Below the pieces are notes generated by a model. The model saw only the letters and a program-made list of their open reading frames with translations, did not search any database and had not been told where the DNA came from. A DNA stretch of 64,000 nucleotides. Origin: Sorex araneus. Lineage: Eukaryota; Chordata; Mammalia; Eulipotyphla; Soricidae. Where the stretch lies: positions 52,677,292 through 52,741,291 of the forward strand of contig NC_073311.1 in assembly GCF_027595985.1 (NCBI RefSeq). The letters are read 5' to 3'. Below, in pieces: positions 1 through 11,884 of the stretch. Made by a program: the position numbers and the translations under genes. Numbering within the stretch: position 1 is the stretch's first letter; every line of letters begins with the position of its first letter.

Positions 1-119
1 TGGGGGTCTTAGGCCCCCTGAGACCCATTGGGTGTGACCACTATTAAAATACGTAAGCGTTGACCTTCTATCAAAATGTGTACTTATGTTTTCAAGTAAA
101 ACACATACTTAATGAATCT

Positions 120-1590
120 TTGTATGTTTTTATAAAGAAATATGAAATGAAACAAGGAAAGTCTCTTCAACAAGTGGTGCTAGGAAAACTGAGCAGATAC
201 ATATTAAAAAATAAACTCAGACCTCCCTCAAATGCCATCTATGAAAGTAAATCCAAAAGGATTAAAGACCTCAACAGCAGGCCTGAATCCGTAAGGCCCA
301 TAGAGGAAAGTGTCGGCAGAATCCTTCATGACGTGGACGCTAAGGGCATCTACAAGGATGAAACACCTACTGAACAAGCAAGTGGAAGCAAAGATAAACA
401 AACAGGAGTACATTAAACGGAGAAGCTTTTGCATCTCAAAGGAAATTATGACCAGGAGAAAAGACAACCCACGGAATGGGAAAAATTATTTCCCCAACAC
501 TCATCTGATAAGGGGTTGGTTGATATCAAAAATACACAAGGCACTTGGTAGAACTTTACAAAAAATAAAACAAAACACCCAACCTTACCAAAAAGTGGGG
601 AGAAGAGATGAACAGAAACTTCCTCAAAGAAGAAATATAAAAGGCAGAAAGGCAGGGCTGGAGCGATAGTACAGCAGATAGGGCGTTTGCCTTGCACATG
701 GACCAACCCGGTCCATGGCTGGAAGGCGTGGCACATACGGTCCCCTGAGCACCACCAGGAGTAATTCCTGAGTAGTGCAGAGCCAGGAGTAACCCCTGTG
801 CATCGCCAAGTGTGATCCGAAAAGGAAAAAAAGAAAAGCAGAAAGGCACTGGGGAAAAAGCATTCTACATCACTATTCATCAGGGAAATGAAAATCAAAA
901 TAACAATAAGATATCATCTCACACTACAGAGACTGGCACACATCAAAAAGAAAAAGAACACCCAGTATGGATGCGGGGAGAAAGGCAGTCTCATTCATTG
1001 CTAGTGGAAATGCCGACTGGTTCAGCCTTTTTTGGAAAACAATATGACATTTCTCAAAAAACTAGAAATTGAGCTTCCAAATGGCTCAACAATACTGAGC
1101 CTGGGAATATACCCTAGGGGCCCTAAAACACTGCAGAAAAACAAAACAAAACATCTGCACTTCTATATGCATTGCAGCACTATTCACAATAGCCAGAATC
1201 TGGACACAACCCATGCCCGGAAACAGATGACTGGATAAAGAAACTATGGTACATCTATACCATGGAATCCTACACAACCACTAGGAAAAATGAAGTCATA
1301 AAATTTGCTTATACATGGATGGACATGGAGAGTATCATGCTGGCTGAAGTGAGTCAGAGAGAGGAGCTCCGACATAGAAGGATTGCACTTATTTGTGGGA
1401 TATAAAAACCACAGCATGAGACTAACACCCAAAGACAGTAGAAATGAGGGCCGAAGCACTGGTCCATGGCTGGAAGGCTTGGCACAAGTTGGCGGGGGTG
1501 GTGGGGGGGGCTGCGGCGGAGGGGGTGGAGAGAAGGGCAGTTAGGCTAGAGAAGGGACCACTATGACAATGCTAGTTGGGAGGTGTCCTG
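120..1590 (+). mobile_element. LINE-1 fragment: end of ORF2 and start of 3' UTR
   Basis: Translated pieces and nucleotide phrases match the last part of L1 ORF2: an opening for the ...FNKWC/GKLSRYI-type region, a K-E-I-M-T-R-R-K-D-N-P segment near 445-470, and the TGGATAAAGAAACTATGGTA and GGACATGGAGAGTATCATGC phrases near 1212-1340. Several stops and frameshifts break ORF2, so it is inactive. The 3' UTR begins near 1420 and fades by 1590. A SINE interrupts it at 655-837. Confidence 0.8.
655..837 (+). mobile_element. SINE inserted in the L1
   Basis: Full-length copy starting GGGCTGGAGCGATAGTAC. A target-site duplication GCAGAAAGGCA lies at 644-654 and again at 838-848, showing it landed after the L1. 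Confidence 0.9.
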
Positions 1591-1689
1591 TAGAGACCTT
1601 CCTTTGGTAAGGTGGTGTTTGGCAGCAAAGCCATTTTGTTGGGTGGGAGGAAAGAGCCATTCCCAGAAACAGCCATCCAATCATTCGCA

Positions 1690-2420
1690 CACCACGAAAT
1701 CATGAAATCCCGTTAATCACCGATTTCTCGGGCAGGCTCAGTAACCTCTCATTTCGTCCTTTCCCTGAGATCTTAGAAGTCTATCTCGACTTGGCCCTCC
1801 TAACGATGTTGCACTGGGGGCTCTTCAGGGTCAGAAGAATGAGATCCAGCGTGTTACTGGATTTTGCATATGAATACACCATGGGAAGCTTGCAAGGCTG
1901 TCCCATGGGGGCAGGAAACTCTCAGAAGCTTGCCAGTTTCTCCCAGAGGGAGAAGTAGGCTAAAGATATCGCTTCTGGGAGCTTGCTTTTAAGTCTCTCT
2001 CTGGATGTTGGCCGTTGATGGGATTACACACACCTGGGCTCCTCTGCCAGTACCTTCATGCATGAGGCCTGTCCGAACGTGTGGAGAGGGGCCTCCAGCA
2101 TGGCTGTAGCTAGGTTCCGGTGGTCTTCGGCTGCCGGGAGCTCTGCTCGGGGTGGGGAGGGAAGCTGGAGCCCATCCCCTCCGAGGGGCCCCGGGGAAGA
2201 CAGCCAGGCGTTCGGGCAAGAGACTCTCTGCATTTGCACACCAAACTCAAAAATTCCAAAACTCTTCTTTGGAACCGAACTTGACTTTCTGCAACCCACT
2301 GCACTACAGACTACATGGAACAGGACACTCATCCCATCTGGCAACCACAAATCAATCTTTGGCACCTCTGCTGGGAATCTTGTAAAGCTGGCCTTATAAG
2401 TTCAAGCTGACAACAAGGGA
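1690..2420 (-). repeat. Putative interspersed repeat sharing a module with the long SINE form
   Basis: Bases about 1850-1965 (TTACTGGATTTTGC..., AAGCTTGC...) resemble the reverse complement of the body of the long SINE variant seen at 15389-15640. The flanking 500 bases do not match the SINE but have the look of a shrew repeat. Family not identified. Confidence 0.4.
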
Positions 2421-2781
2421 ACTGGACAAAACCAACACTGACCTTTTCTTGGGAAAGAAGATTTATGGTGAGGTTAATTATTCATAGGGGAGGAAGGAGA
2501 CAACTGGAAGAGACGTTTTATGTCAGTGTTTCCCAGCCACCGGGAAAGGAAGCAGCAGACTGTTCTGGGGAGAAACTCAGAAGTCAGCAGCTCATCCTTC
2601 TTCCCTCCAGAGAGTTTTCCTTCCCGTCAGTGGTCTTCTCTCTGTCTAATTACAACGTTGAGAAGCCCCCATGCTAGAGAGGAGTGCTTCATGATCAGAA
2701 GTCCAATTCAGAAACACCTTGGTATAGTGAGTTTCTTTTTTCACTTCACCTAAAAGTATTTTATTGAAATGTCAGTGTATC

Positions 2782-2952
2782 GGGGCTGGAGCGATAGTAC
2801 AGCGGGTAGGGCGTTTGCCTTGCACGTGGCCAACCCGGGTTCAATTCCCAGCAACCCATATGGTCCCCTGAGCACCGCCAGGGTTAATTCCTGAGTGCAT
2901 CGCCCTGTGCATCGCCGGGTGTGACCCAAAAAGCAAAAAAAAAAAAAAAAAA
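2782..2952 (+). mobile_element. SINE, full length
   Basis: Head to A-tail intact; target-site duplication GTCAGTGTATC at 2771-2781 and 2953-2963, with no mismatch, so a fairly young insertion. Confidence 0.95.
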
Positions 2953-3011
2953 GTCAGTGTATCACAACATCAGAAGTTTTATGTATGCATCACTATAAGT
3001 TGCTATCTATA

Positions 3012-3268
3012 GGCTGGAGCTGGAGTGATAGCACAGCAGGTAGGGCGTTTGCCTTGCACACGGCCGACCCAGGTTCGATTCCTCCACCCCTCTTGGAGAG
3101 CCCAGCAAGCTACTGAGAGTATCTCGCCCACACAGCAGAGCCTGGCAAGCTACCCATGGCGTATTTGATATGCCAAAAACAGTAACAATAAGTCTCACAG
3201 TGGAGAAGTTACTGGTGCCTGCTTGAGCAAATCGAGAGCAATGGGATGACAGTGACAGTGACAGTGAC
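3012..3268 (+). mobile_element. SINE, long variant
   Basis: tRNA-like head followed by a second body (GGAGAGCCCAGCAAGCTAC ... ATATGCCAAAAACAG) and a (CAGTGA)n end instead of the usual A-tail. Flanked by CTATAGGCT-type repeats at about 3006 and 3269. Confidence 0.85.
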
Positions 3269-3302
3269 CTATAGGCTAACAGAAATTAATAAGAAGGCCT
3301 TT

Positions 3303-3472
3303 ATTTTTGGCTTTTTGGGTCACAGCCAGTGACGCTCCGGGTTTACTCCTGGCTCTGCAGTCAAGAATTACTCCTGATGGTGCTTGGGGGACCATATGGG
3401 ATGTCAGGGATCAAACCTGGGTTGGTTGTATGCAAGGCAAAGGTGCTACCCACTGTACTATCTCTTCGGCCT
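3303..3472 (-). mobile_element. SINE, diverged
   Basis: Complete antisense copy with many CpG-decay changes. Confidence 0.85.
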
Positions 3473-3510
3473 CATAAGAACAACTTTTAACTTTAAGAAT
3501 ATTAAACTAA

Positions 3511-3671
3511 GGGTTGGAGTGATAGTATAGCAGGGAGGGCATCTGCCTTGCACGTGGCCAATCCAGGTTCGATTTCCAGTACCCTGAGCACCACTAGGAG
3601 CAATTCCTGAGTGCAGAGCCAGGAGTAACCCCTGAGCATCGCCGGGTGTGACCCAAAAAGAAAAAAAAAAA
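3511..3671 (+). mobile_element. SINE, diverged
   Basis: Copy with a short deletion after the B-box region; AGAATAT on both sides may be its target-site duplication. Confidence 0.85.
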
Positions 3672-3974
3672 GAATATATATCTAGCAATCTTCTGTCTTC
3701 CACCATTTTTATCTCAATGAAAGTAAAACTGGTTTGCAATAGCCCCCTAATTATAATTTTGTGCATATATATGTAAACATTAAAGAAAAACTTTAGGATC
3801 AAGTTACGGAGCTACAACTGATATGAACTAAAGTGTGGGGTTTAGTATATTGTGGGTTTCAACGTATCATTTTATTGCCTACATTTTTATTAGTTCTGAA
3901 ATTTGGAATTTGAATATTTATGTCCTTGTACATTTTTTTAAGGAGCTGGGTATATTTTTCAGAGAGAGAACAAA

Positions 3975-3979
3975 GTGTG

Positions 3980-4021
<42 letters not shown>
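3975..4021 (+). repeat. (TG)n microsatellite
   Basis: About 22 TG units with one C interruption, followed by alternating purine-pyrimidine GCGCGTGAGCATGCACGTGC, a Z-DNA-prone extension. Confidence 0.95.
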
Positions 4022-4027
<6 letters not shown>

Positions 4028-4089
4028 AGCATGCACGTGCGAGAGCTCAATGGAGTGATTGCGACTAAATCACACACAGTTCAGTATAG

Positions 4090-4625
4090 AAGTTCCTACT
4101 GAGAATTTTTTTTTTTTCCACTTCACTATGACGCAAATACACTCCACATTCAGGACGAACTGTGCTTCCCCCTTTCAGCTTTGAGCTCTTCCCAGACTGA
4201 GGATGAGCAGGAGACACTCCCTCGTCTGCTGGGCACAGACAAGCAGCTCGGCTCCCTGTCAAACACGCAATTAACCCACCAGCCTCTCCTGGGTGCCAGA
4301 TTCCGGGCTGTGTGTTTTCACACACCATCATGTCTACAAAACGCCCATCTGTGTCTGAGGTAGTCACCACTCCATTAAACAATAGGCCTTGTGCAAGATG
4401 ATTTTTCTCAGTGATAAGCTACCCTAAGTGTCCCGAGTTCTTTAAGGCAGGGCGGCTGAACCCCAGTAGGGCAGAAATATTAAATGCATTTTCCACGCAC
4501 AGTATTTTCAGTCTAGGTGAGTGAGCATAACCCCACTGGAAGTCAAAGAAGATAAAGAAAATGACGTATTGGTTTGGAAGTGGGATATCATGAGAATTCC
4601 CTTAAAAGGGAGTGAGTTCACTTGC
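4090..4625. other. Single-copy-looking sequence
   Basis: No recognisable repeat, exon or open frame of note; contains only a T-run at 4108. Confidence 0.4.
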
Positions 4626-4629
4626 TCCA

Positions 4630-4828
4630 TAGCTGTTTTTTTCTTTTCTTCTTCTTCTACTTCTTCTTCTTCTTTTTTTTGACCACACCTAGCAGTGCTC
4701 AGGGCTGAATTCTGGCTCTGTGCTCTGCTCAGGGATCTCTCCTGGCAGGTTCGGGGAACCCAGGTTCAAACAGGGGTCAGCTATGTTCAAGGCAAATGCC
4801 CATCTTGCTTTACTCTCTCTCTGACCCC
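4630..4828 (-). mobile_element. Old SINE with (TTC)n tail
   Basis: Antisense body from 4680; the T/TTC-rich 4636-4680 is its degenerate tail. Strongly diverged. Confidence 0.65.
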
Positions 4829-4839
4829 AATAGGGGTGA

Positions 4840-5551
4840 TTGTCTACAGGAAAAACTCTGTATCTGATAGAAGGTCAGGATAAAAGGCCCCTAAAGTTCC
4901 TCCTAATGCAAAGTCTTTAATAAACTTGACACTCTTCTTGCCGTGTGTGAGTCTGGAGAAACATTCTTGGTTTCTTCCAATATTTTTCATGCTCTGTGCC
5001 TATCACATCTTTTCACCATTCTAGTTACCCTCCCTGCGAGCATGGTAATGCAATAAATAGCCCTAAAATTGTGTATCCAAAATTAAAATTGGTCACTGGG
5101 AAACCTGATGCTGAAATAACTCGTCAGGAAGTAGCTTCCATTTGGTGATGTGGATATTGCGAGTCAGAATCGATTTAAACGCGTTGCTTCTAGAGAGCCT
5201 TGGAAAACACTCATTTCAAATAGTCTCCCAAGAACCAGACTGGTCACTAATCAATATATTCTTTGTATCGAAGAAATACATAGCATGTCCCTTACTCATA
5301 TTTCCAGAAAAACTCTGAAAAACAATTATTTTTCTAACTCCTTTGGTGGTAGAATATGATGTGAGCCTGTAGAAACTATCAGACATTTTGTATTCATCGA
5401 TATATTCTGAATATTCACATTTTGCTGCTGAATTATTCAATGCTTGAGTTGGAGGTGCCCTGTATTATCTATCCAGATCGCAAATATTTGAATTCAAAAC
5501 CACAGCTGACCTAAGAGTTTTGGCTTACGGACAACGAACCTGTTAGATAGT
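4840..5551. other. AT-rich sequence without recognised features
   Basis: No gene or known repeat recognised; the short open frames here have no family resemblance. Confidence 0.4.
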
Positions 5552-5569
5552 AAGAAATAGAGAGAGGTT

Positions 5570-6030
5570 GAGAGCCAGCACCTGTGCAACCTCAGAGAGC
5601 CAGCACCTGTGTAACCCCAGACAGCCAGTATGCATGTGCCATCCCATATATCTAAGCAACAACCCCCACAACAAAGGGAATTATTAATACAAGAGTAATT
5701 TTTTAGTGTGTATTTTAACAAGCAATAAAATGGCTGGAGGAACCAGTTGGGATGGGAGATGCATGCCGAAAGTAGATAATGGAACAAACATGATGACCTC
5801 TCAGTGTCTGTGTTGCAAGTCATGATGCCCAAAAGTAGAGAGAGTGTGGGGAATATTGTCTGCCATGGAGGCAGGGGGAGGGTGGGAAAGGGGGGTTATA
5901 CCGGGGATATTGGTGGTGGGGAATGTGTATGGGTGGAGGGATGGCTGTTTGATCATTGTGAGATTGTAACCCAAACTTGAAAGCTTGTAACTATCTCACA
6001 GTGATTCAACAAAAAAAAAAAAAAGAAATA
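5570..6030 (+). mobile_element. L1 3'-end insertion with 18-bp target-site duplication
   Basis: AAGAAATAGAGAGAGGTT occurs at 5552-5569 and 6031-6048, bracketing the insertion exactly. About 5725-6030 is L1 3' UTR with the GGGGATATTGGTGGTGGGG phrase and an A-tail. The first 155 bases (5570-5724) are not L1 as far as I can tell and include a 27-base direct repeat of AGAGCCAGCACCTGTG. Confidence 0.85.
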
Positions 6031-6049
6031 AAGAAATAGAGAGAGGTTA

Positions 6050-6735
6050 TGGGCATCTGTGTATTTGCAAGGAAAAGGAGAAGTAAGTCCCTTTGCAGAT
6101 GTGTTGGTCTTCAGACACTAAAGCACATACAAATAAAGACAAAAGTATTGGGTAGGACAATGCCATATTTCAATCCATGTTGGGTTTCCAAGATGTTCTG
6201 GAAATCTCTGGCACCCACCTTCTCCCCTGACCTATAGACACTCAGCATGAAATAACTGGGAAAGACCAAAAACAGTCCAAACTGCACGGGGGAAGAGAAC
6301 GGGGCATGGAAAAGAAAAATCACGCACAACCCTGCCAACGATGGTAAGATAATGTGTTCGTCACAATCGGCTACTGTGTGCTGTGATGATAAATGAAGTT
6401 CAAGCTCTTGCTGACATGACACAAACAGAATTTCCTTCTCCCTCCTGCTGTCCTCCAACGCGGGGTGGGGGGAGAGGAAACCGCAGTGCACAGCCTCTGA
6501 AGGACTCAACTGACGAGGACATTCCCATCCGGCAGGTTAAAAGTTGTCGCGACAGGTTCAAGGCAGGCATGGAGAATTCAAACCCACTCGTTCCCCGCGG
6601 TGGACCAGAAGAACACCTGTCTCTTCCATCCCTGTGACCCAGGGTGGGTCCATCCGGTCCTGGCGCCCTGGATGCTCGTGTTTCCAGAGTGGCGTGTAGA
6701 CTTTCTGCTGATCGTTGCTGTCTGTCAGGAGAAGA
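6050..6735. other. Sequence without recognised features
   Basis: No recognised repeat, exon or long conserved frame. Confidence 0.35.
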
Positions 6736-6739
6736 AAAG

Positions 6740-7145
6740 AAATAAACATTGGGAAAGGGGGACAAATAGACTGTTTAAAATTTAAAGCTGCAAACATCTC
6801 TTGGCTGAAATCTCCGGGGCGATCTCGGGAGGCGGGTGGGCCAGTTCCCACTAGACCAAGCCCCAGGAACTGCACCGTGGCCCGTAGCAGCCACCACGCT
6901 CCCAGCGGGACCTCAGCACCTCAGGACTGAGCTCCACGGAGAACGTGATCTGCTGAAAATTTCAGGTACATGGGGGAGTTTTTGGCTGAAAACTCCAGGC
7001 CTTCTTGGAGTTGGTGTGGACACCTCCTCTGCTCCCCACACTCCCAGACGTCTGACGGCCACACCCACATCCCCCCGCCGCCACTGTGGACGCTCATCTA
7101 CTGAACTTGGTTCAGAGACTCATACATCTTGAAAGAGAAAAAATA
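6740..7145 (+). repeat. Putative GC-rich interspersed repeat
   Basis: A GC-rich block in AT-rich surroundings with internal echoes (GGCTGAAATCTCC near 6803, GGCTGAAAACTCC near 6983), ending in AAAATAAAG near 7139. It looks like a retroposon or LTR-type element; family not identified. Confidence 0.3.
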
Positions 7146-7421
7146 AAGTTTGTTTTCTTTTTAATTTTTTAAACATTTGTGTGTGAGGGTTGGGGGCTGG
7201 GGGTGGTGGAATGTTCCTGCTGCATCTTGGAGGGCCTAGAGGCACCTCCAGGCAATTCTCAGCCAAGTGGGTGGCAGGAGGGCCCAGTTGATCTACACCC
7301 CAATACCTGGGATTGCCTGGACCACTGCAGGGGTGCTCAGGTGTCCAAGGATGCATGAGAAGATGCTCTGGGGACCACATGACACCAGGAATCAAACCAG
7401 CCACATTGAAGATACAGTAAA

Positions 7422-7605
7422 AGGTTGGAGAGAGTAGGAGAGTCAAGGTTCTTGCTTTGAATGCAGCCGACCCTGGTTCAATCTCTAATACCGCCTATGG
7501 TCACCCGAGCACCATGAGAAATGACCCCTGAGAATAGGGCTAGGACTAAGCCCTGAGCACCTCTGCATGAGTCCCTTACCCCCAACAGAACAAAAACAAA
7601 AGCAT
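7422..7605 (+). mobile_element. Old SINE
   Basis: Degenerate head and body (GCCGACCCTGGTTCAATCTC) with a CAAAAACAAA tail. An even older antisense fragment may precede it at about 7200-7415. Confidence 0.55.
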
Positions 7606-7609
7606 GTTT

Positions 7610-7930
7610 AATACAGGTAAATGGGAACTATTCTGGTCCTCTTAGCATGTCAGGCACAAGTACAACATAGAAATTTTAAATGACAAGATATAAACAAGTT
7701 CTGATAACTATAATCACAATAAACAAACAAGTTTAGAAGGAGGCAGTGTGGGGAGGTTTTTGTTTTTTAAATCTAGTCTTATGAGGTAAAGAAGAGATGC
7801 GCTGAAAATGTGAAAACAAATTCAAGCTTACATTTAAGAAGTCTATGGAACAGACAAACATCAACCCAAAGAAAACTGGTCTGGTTGTATTTCACAAGAA
7901 CTAATAGACATTAATTGAGACTAAACATGT
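7610..7930. other. AT-rich sequence without recognised features
   Basis: Nothing recognised. Confidence 0.35.
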
Positions 7931-8205
7931 ATTGGTCCGGAGGGACGGTAGCAAGGCTAAGGCCCCTGACTGACCCTGGTTAGATCCTGAGCACCCACGG
8001 TCACCAAGTTGGCAAGTGGAGCCTTGCAGGCCCCCTTCCTGCCGCACCACGTGTGTGGCCAAGGTCACCCTCCAAACTGCAGAGCCTGAGCAGACATATG
8101 TCCTTGTCCCTGGCACTGAACCTGTGCGGGGTTGATTAAGAATCTCGGGGAATGGCCCTTGGGTCTCCTGAGCACCATTTGTGAGGTCCAAAATAAAGAC
8201 TTAAA
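7931..8205 (+). mobile_element. Very old SINE-like sequence
   Basis: GGTCCGGAGGGACGGTAGC and a GACCCTGGTTAGATCC stretch recall the SINE head; the rest is too diverged to align by eye. Confidence 0.35.
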
Positions 8206-8454
8206 ATGATTAAGTATATCTCAGACTTTTAAATAAAGGTACGAAACAAAAAGAGGGACACAGAAGAGTAGTTTCCGCTTGGGAGAGCTGAGTGTGGGCG
8301 ACATCCGGTGGTGCCCGGGGGCTGCTGCTGACCCCGTGCTCAGGGGTGAGTTCTGGCAGCATCAGGGGACCATCTGCGGTGCCCGGAATGTGAACCCAGC
8401 TCAGAGGGATGCCACGCAGTTGCCTTCGCCTCTGTCCCATCTCTCGGCTCCTGT

Positions 8455-8641
8455 CTCAGCTTTTTATTGTCATGGGGGGTCACTCCCAGCAGTAATCAGG
8501 TGCAGCCAGGGGACACCAGGGCTTCAGGAACTGCCAGGGCCGCCCCCTGATGTTCTTGAGGTGCTCGGAGTCTTTCGGGGGTCAAACCCAGGACCTCAGG
8601 CATGCAAGGCACACGCTCGCCTACTGAACAGAGGCTCCCAA
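8455..8641 (-). mobile_element. Old SINE
   Basis: Antisense order is kept (GGGGGTCACTCCCAGCAGT ... GGTCAAACCCAGG ... GCATGCAAGGCACACGC), heavily diverged, with an internal insertion. Confidence 0.6.
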
Positions 8642-8727
8642 GGGTGTTTGCTCTACTGCACCCTCTTCTGAAAAACTCAGCACTCCCCTGGAAGAAAGTT
8701 ACTTTCTTTAAGTGAATGAATAGAGGG

Positions 8728-8911
8728 GGCTAGAAGAGTTGTGCAGCAGATACGGGGAGATACGGTGTCTGCCTGGTACCCTGCCAACCTCAGCTCAATC
8801 CTTGACTCCCTTTATGGCCCTCTGAGTCAAGCCAGGAGTAATTCCTGAGCACAGAGCCAGGAGTAATTCCAGACCACACCAGCTGTGGCCCCAAACAAGA
8901 ACTAAAAAAAA
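8728..8911 (+). mobile_element. Old SINE
   Basis: GGGGCTAGAAGAGTTGTGC head with an insertion, body CAGGAGTAATTCCTGAGCAC, tail ACTAAAAAAAATAAAA. Confidence 0.65.
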
Positions 8912-9479
8912 TAAAACACACAGAAAGCACCCTTTCCCCCTGCCCTGCAACCCACTGCCACCCCTCTGAATCACTCCAGGGGCCGGGCGCTGGGGGGGGC
9001 TAGTACCACCTGCTCTGGGAAACACAGGACCTGAGCAATGTCCCTGAGCCCACATGATGTTTTTGTGCAAAGCTCAGTTCACCAAGAAGACTGAAAAAGT
9101 AATTCTAAATTTCTGCGCACCTAGTTAAAAAGAGCATCAACTATATGAAGTCAAATTTGATAAGGAAAAGTGAGACCACACTTCACATCACTTGAAATAT
9201 TGTTGTCAAAAGTTTGCAAATAGGGGTTTGCAAAAGTTTGTCAGACCTCTATATAAGGGCACAAATAAGTCATCTTTCCAAGTAAGGCAACTTTCAGAGT
9301 ATCAGTAGCAAAGAAATGTCTCTTAGCCACAGTGTAAGATGACAGTAATAAAAAAAAAATTAAATACAAGGCCAGGGATGGGGTACATGACCCAGCAAAA
9401 GGCTGTAGCATGTACTTTGCATGTGGAATCCTCAGACTCAGTTCCTGGTACTGCATGGTTACCCCCGCCCACATACACA

Positions 9480-10053
<574 letters not shown>

Positions 10054-10214
10054 TCGCCACACCCAGCAATGCTCAGAGGTTACTCCTGGCTCCACGCTGA
10101 GGAATCACTCCTGGCAGTGCTTGGGGGACCATATAGATGCCACGGATGGAACCCAGGTCAGCTGTGTGCAGCAAGGCGAGTACCCAGCCCACTGTATTAT
10201 TGCTCCGGTTCCCT
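10054..10214 (-). mobile_element. SINE with hugely expanded tail
   Basis: Antisense body starting GCCACACCCAGCAATGCTC and ending TATTATTGCTCCGG. Its 3' side is the polypyrimidine tract on the left. Confidence 0.8.
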
Positions 10215-10699
10215 GCACGCTCCCTTGGACATGGCTAGGAACAAGCCCAAACATCGAGCTGGGAGTAACCCCCTATTCATTGTCGCGTGTGATCCCCCAA
10301 ACAAACAAATAACAACAAAGCTCTTGAAAATTTAAAAGGAAACCAGCCTTTTAAATAATGCATCAGTAGAAGGAGAAATACCGAGGGAAATCTGGGGGGG
10401 ACTACACAGCACACCATAATCAAAACTTTAGATATTAGAACTTGATATATAAAGTTCTATTATATAAGATGAGCATGGTTCGAACAAGAATGGGGGCATG
10501 AATCACAATGCACTCAGATGGTAGAAACCAGCGCCTTCAGATGCTCGGGAGCAAAGCTAGTGGGTGACTTTGGGAAGATAAGAAACCTTGAGAGCTAGTC
10601 AACAGGGAGGAGCAGTTCAGATATTCATCCTGGCTTTCCTACGTGGCCCGAGCCAGTGAGCAATAACTCATCTGCTGGAAACACTGGCACGGGCAGGCG
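10215..10699. other. Sequence without recognised features
   Basis: A possible very old SINE tail at about 10215-10315; otherwise nothing recognised. Confidence 0.35.
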
Positions 10700-11880
10700 A
10701 GCTGGAACTTGCAGGGAGGCCCAAGGGGCCGATCATACCCAGGCTCCCAAAGTGAGATAGCGAAGGAAGAGCCAGGGAGCCCGTGGAGCTATCTTTGGGA
10801 CGCTCCTGCTCGCGTGCACGGACTCCGGACTTTCAGCAGGGTGTGTTCAAACGGGGATCCGGAGGGACCTTGGCGCCTACTCCTCAACAAATCTATCTGC
10901 AAGAAACAGCAGCCACTCCTTCGCGGCAGCTGTGTCCCCGACGCGAGCACTTGGGACAACTGGAACTCGGAGCCACAAGGGACAGGGATTCTGCTAGACA
11001 GCAGCAGAGCCCAGCGTCGCCCCACGTTTTCCAGCTGGGCGGCTCCACACTTTCTTTCAACCACCTCCAAATAAAGATCACAGCGAGATGATGTTCCCGC
11101 CGAACAAAATGGAACTACCCCCTCATACATCTGAAAAGATCTTCCTCTCCCCCAAGGTTGCGTAACGGAGATCCATCTTTAGTGAATGCCATTTCCTGTT
11201 CTCGAGAGCACTCTCCTGCTTTGATAAAACTTTAAATACCCGTGCGACTGGAGTGGGGCGGCTCCAGCCCAAACTCTAAATGGCCCCGGCTGCCGGAAGT
11301 CACGCCCTCGACCCACCCTCAGCGCCATCTTGCCACATTCAACAGAGAAGAGGCCAGGCAGTCTGGTGAGCAACGTGGCCGGAGAGATGCTCCGGACCCG
11401 AAACCGGGCCAACCACACTGGGGATCCAGACGGAGGAGGTACAGCCGGTACACCTTCTCCAGATGGAGCCCTGGCGACACTGAGCAGCAACTAACACGGC
11501 TCTGGGTTGCGGGACTGGGACACATCTGAACCGCGGCCGCGTCTAAAAACTGAAAACATACAATCTTTTAATGGAAAACCAATTATCAAATGCTTCCTTA
11601 GTAGGGCTGTCTTTCTTGGGGGGAAACTCCAGCAACAATAGTGAGTTTTGTTTTGCAATATGGAACGTAATCAAGTTAAAGAGAAAATGAAGTGAAATTC
11701 ATCAGTTATACAGCTGGGGGTGGGGGGCGGGAGCGGGAGGGGGTATACTGGGGATTTTGGTGGTGGAATATGGGCACTGGTGAAGGGATGGTGTTTGAAT
11801 ATTGTATAACTGAGACATAAACCTGAAAACTTTGTAACTTTCCACATGGTGATAAAATAAAAATTTAAAAATTAAAAAAA
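10700..11880 (+). mobile_element. L1-like composite: GC-rich 5' part joined to an L1 3' tail
   Basis: About 10.78-11.54 kb is GC-rich, like an L1 5' UTR or promoter. It is followed by about 340 bases ending in an L1-type 3' UTR (GGTATACTGGGGATTTTGG, ACTTTGTAACTTTCCACATG) and an A-rich tail at 11857-11882. No ORF1 or ORF2 lies between. It may be an internally deleted or spliced L1, or a non-autonomous element mobilised by L1. Confidence 0.45.
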
Positions 11881-11884
11881 AAAC

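Noticed and set aside
120-1440. A functional L1 ORF2 protein
   Set aside because: Only the last part is present, with stops, frameshifts and a SINE insertion.
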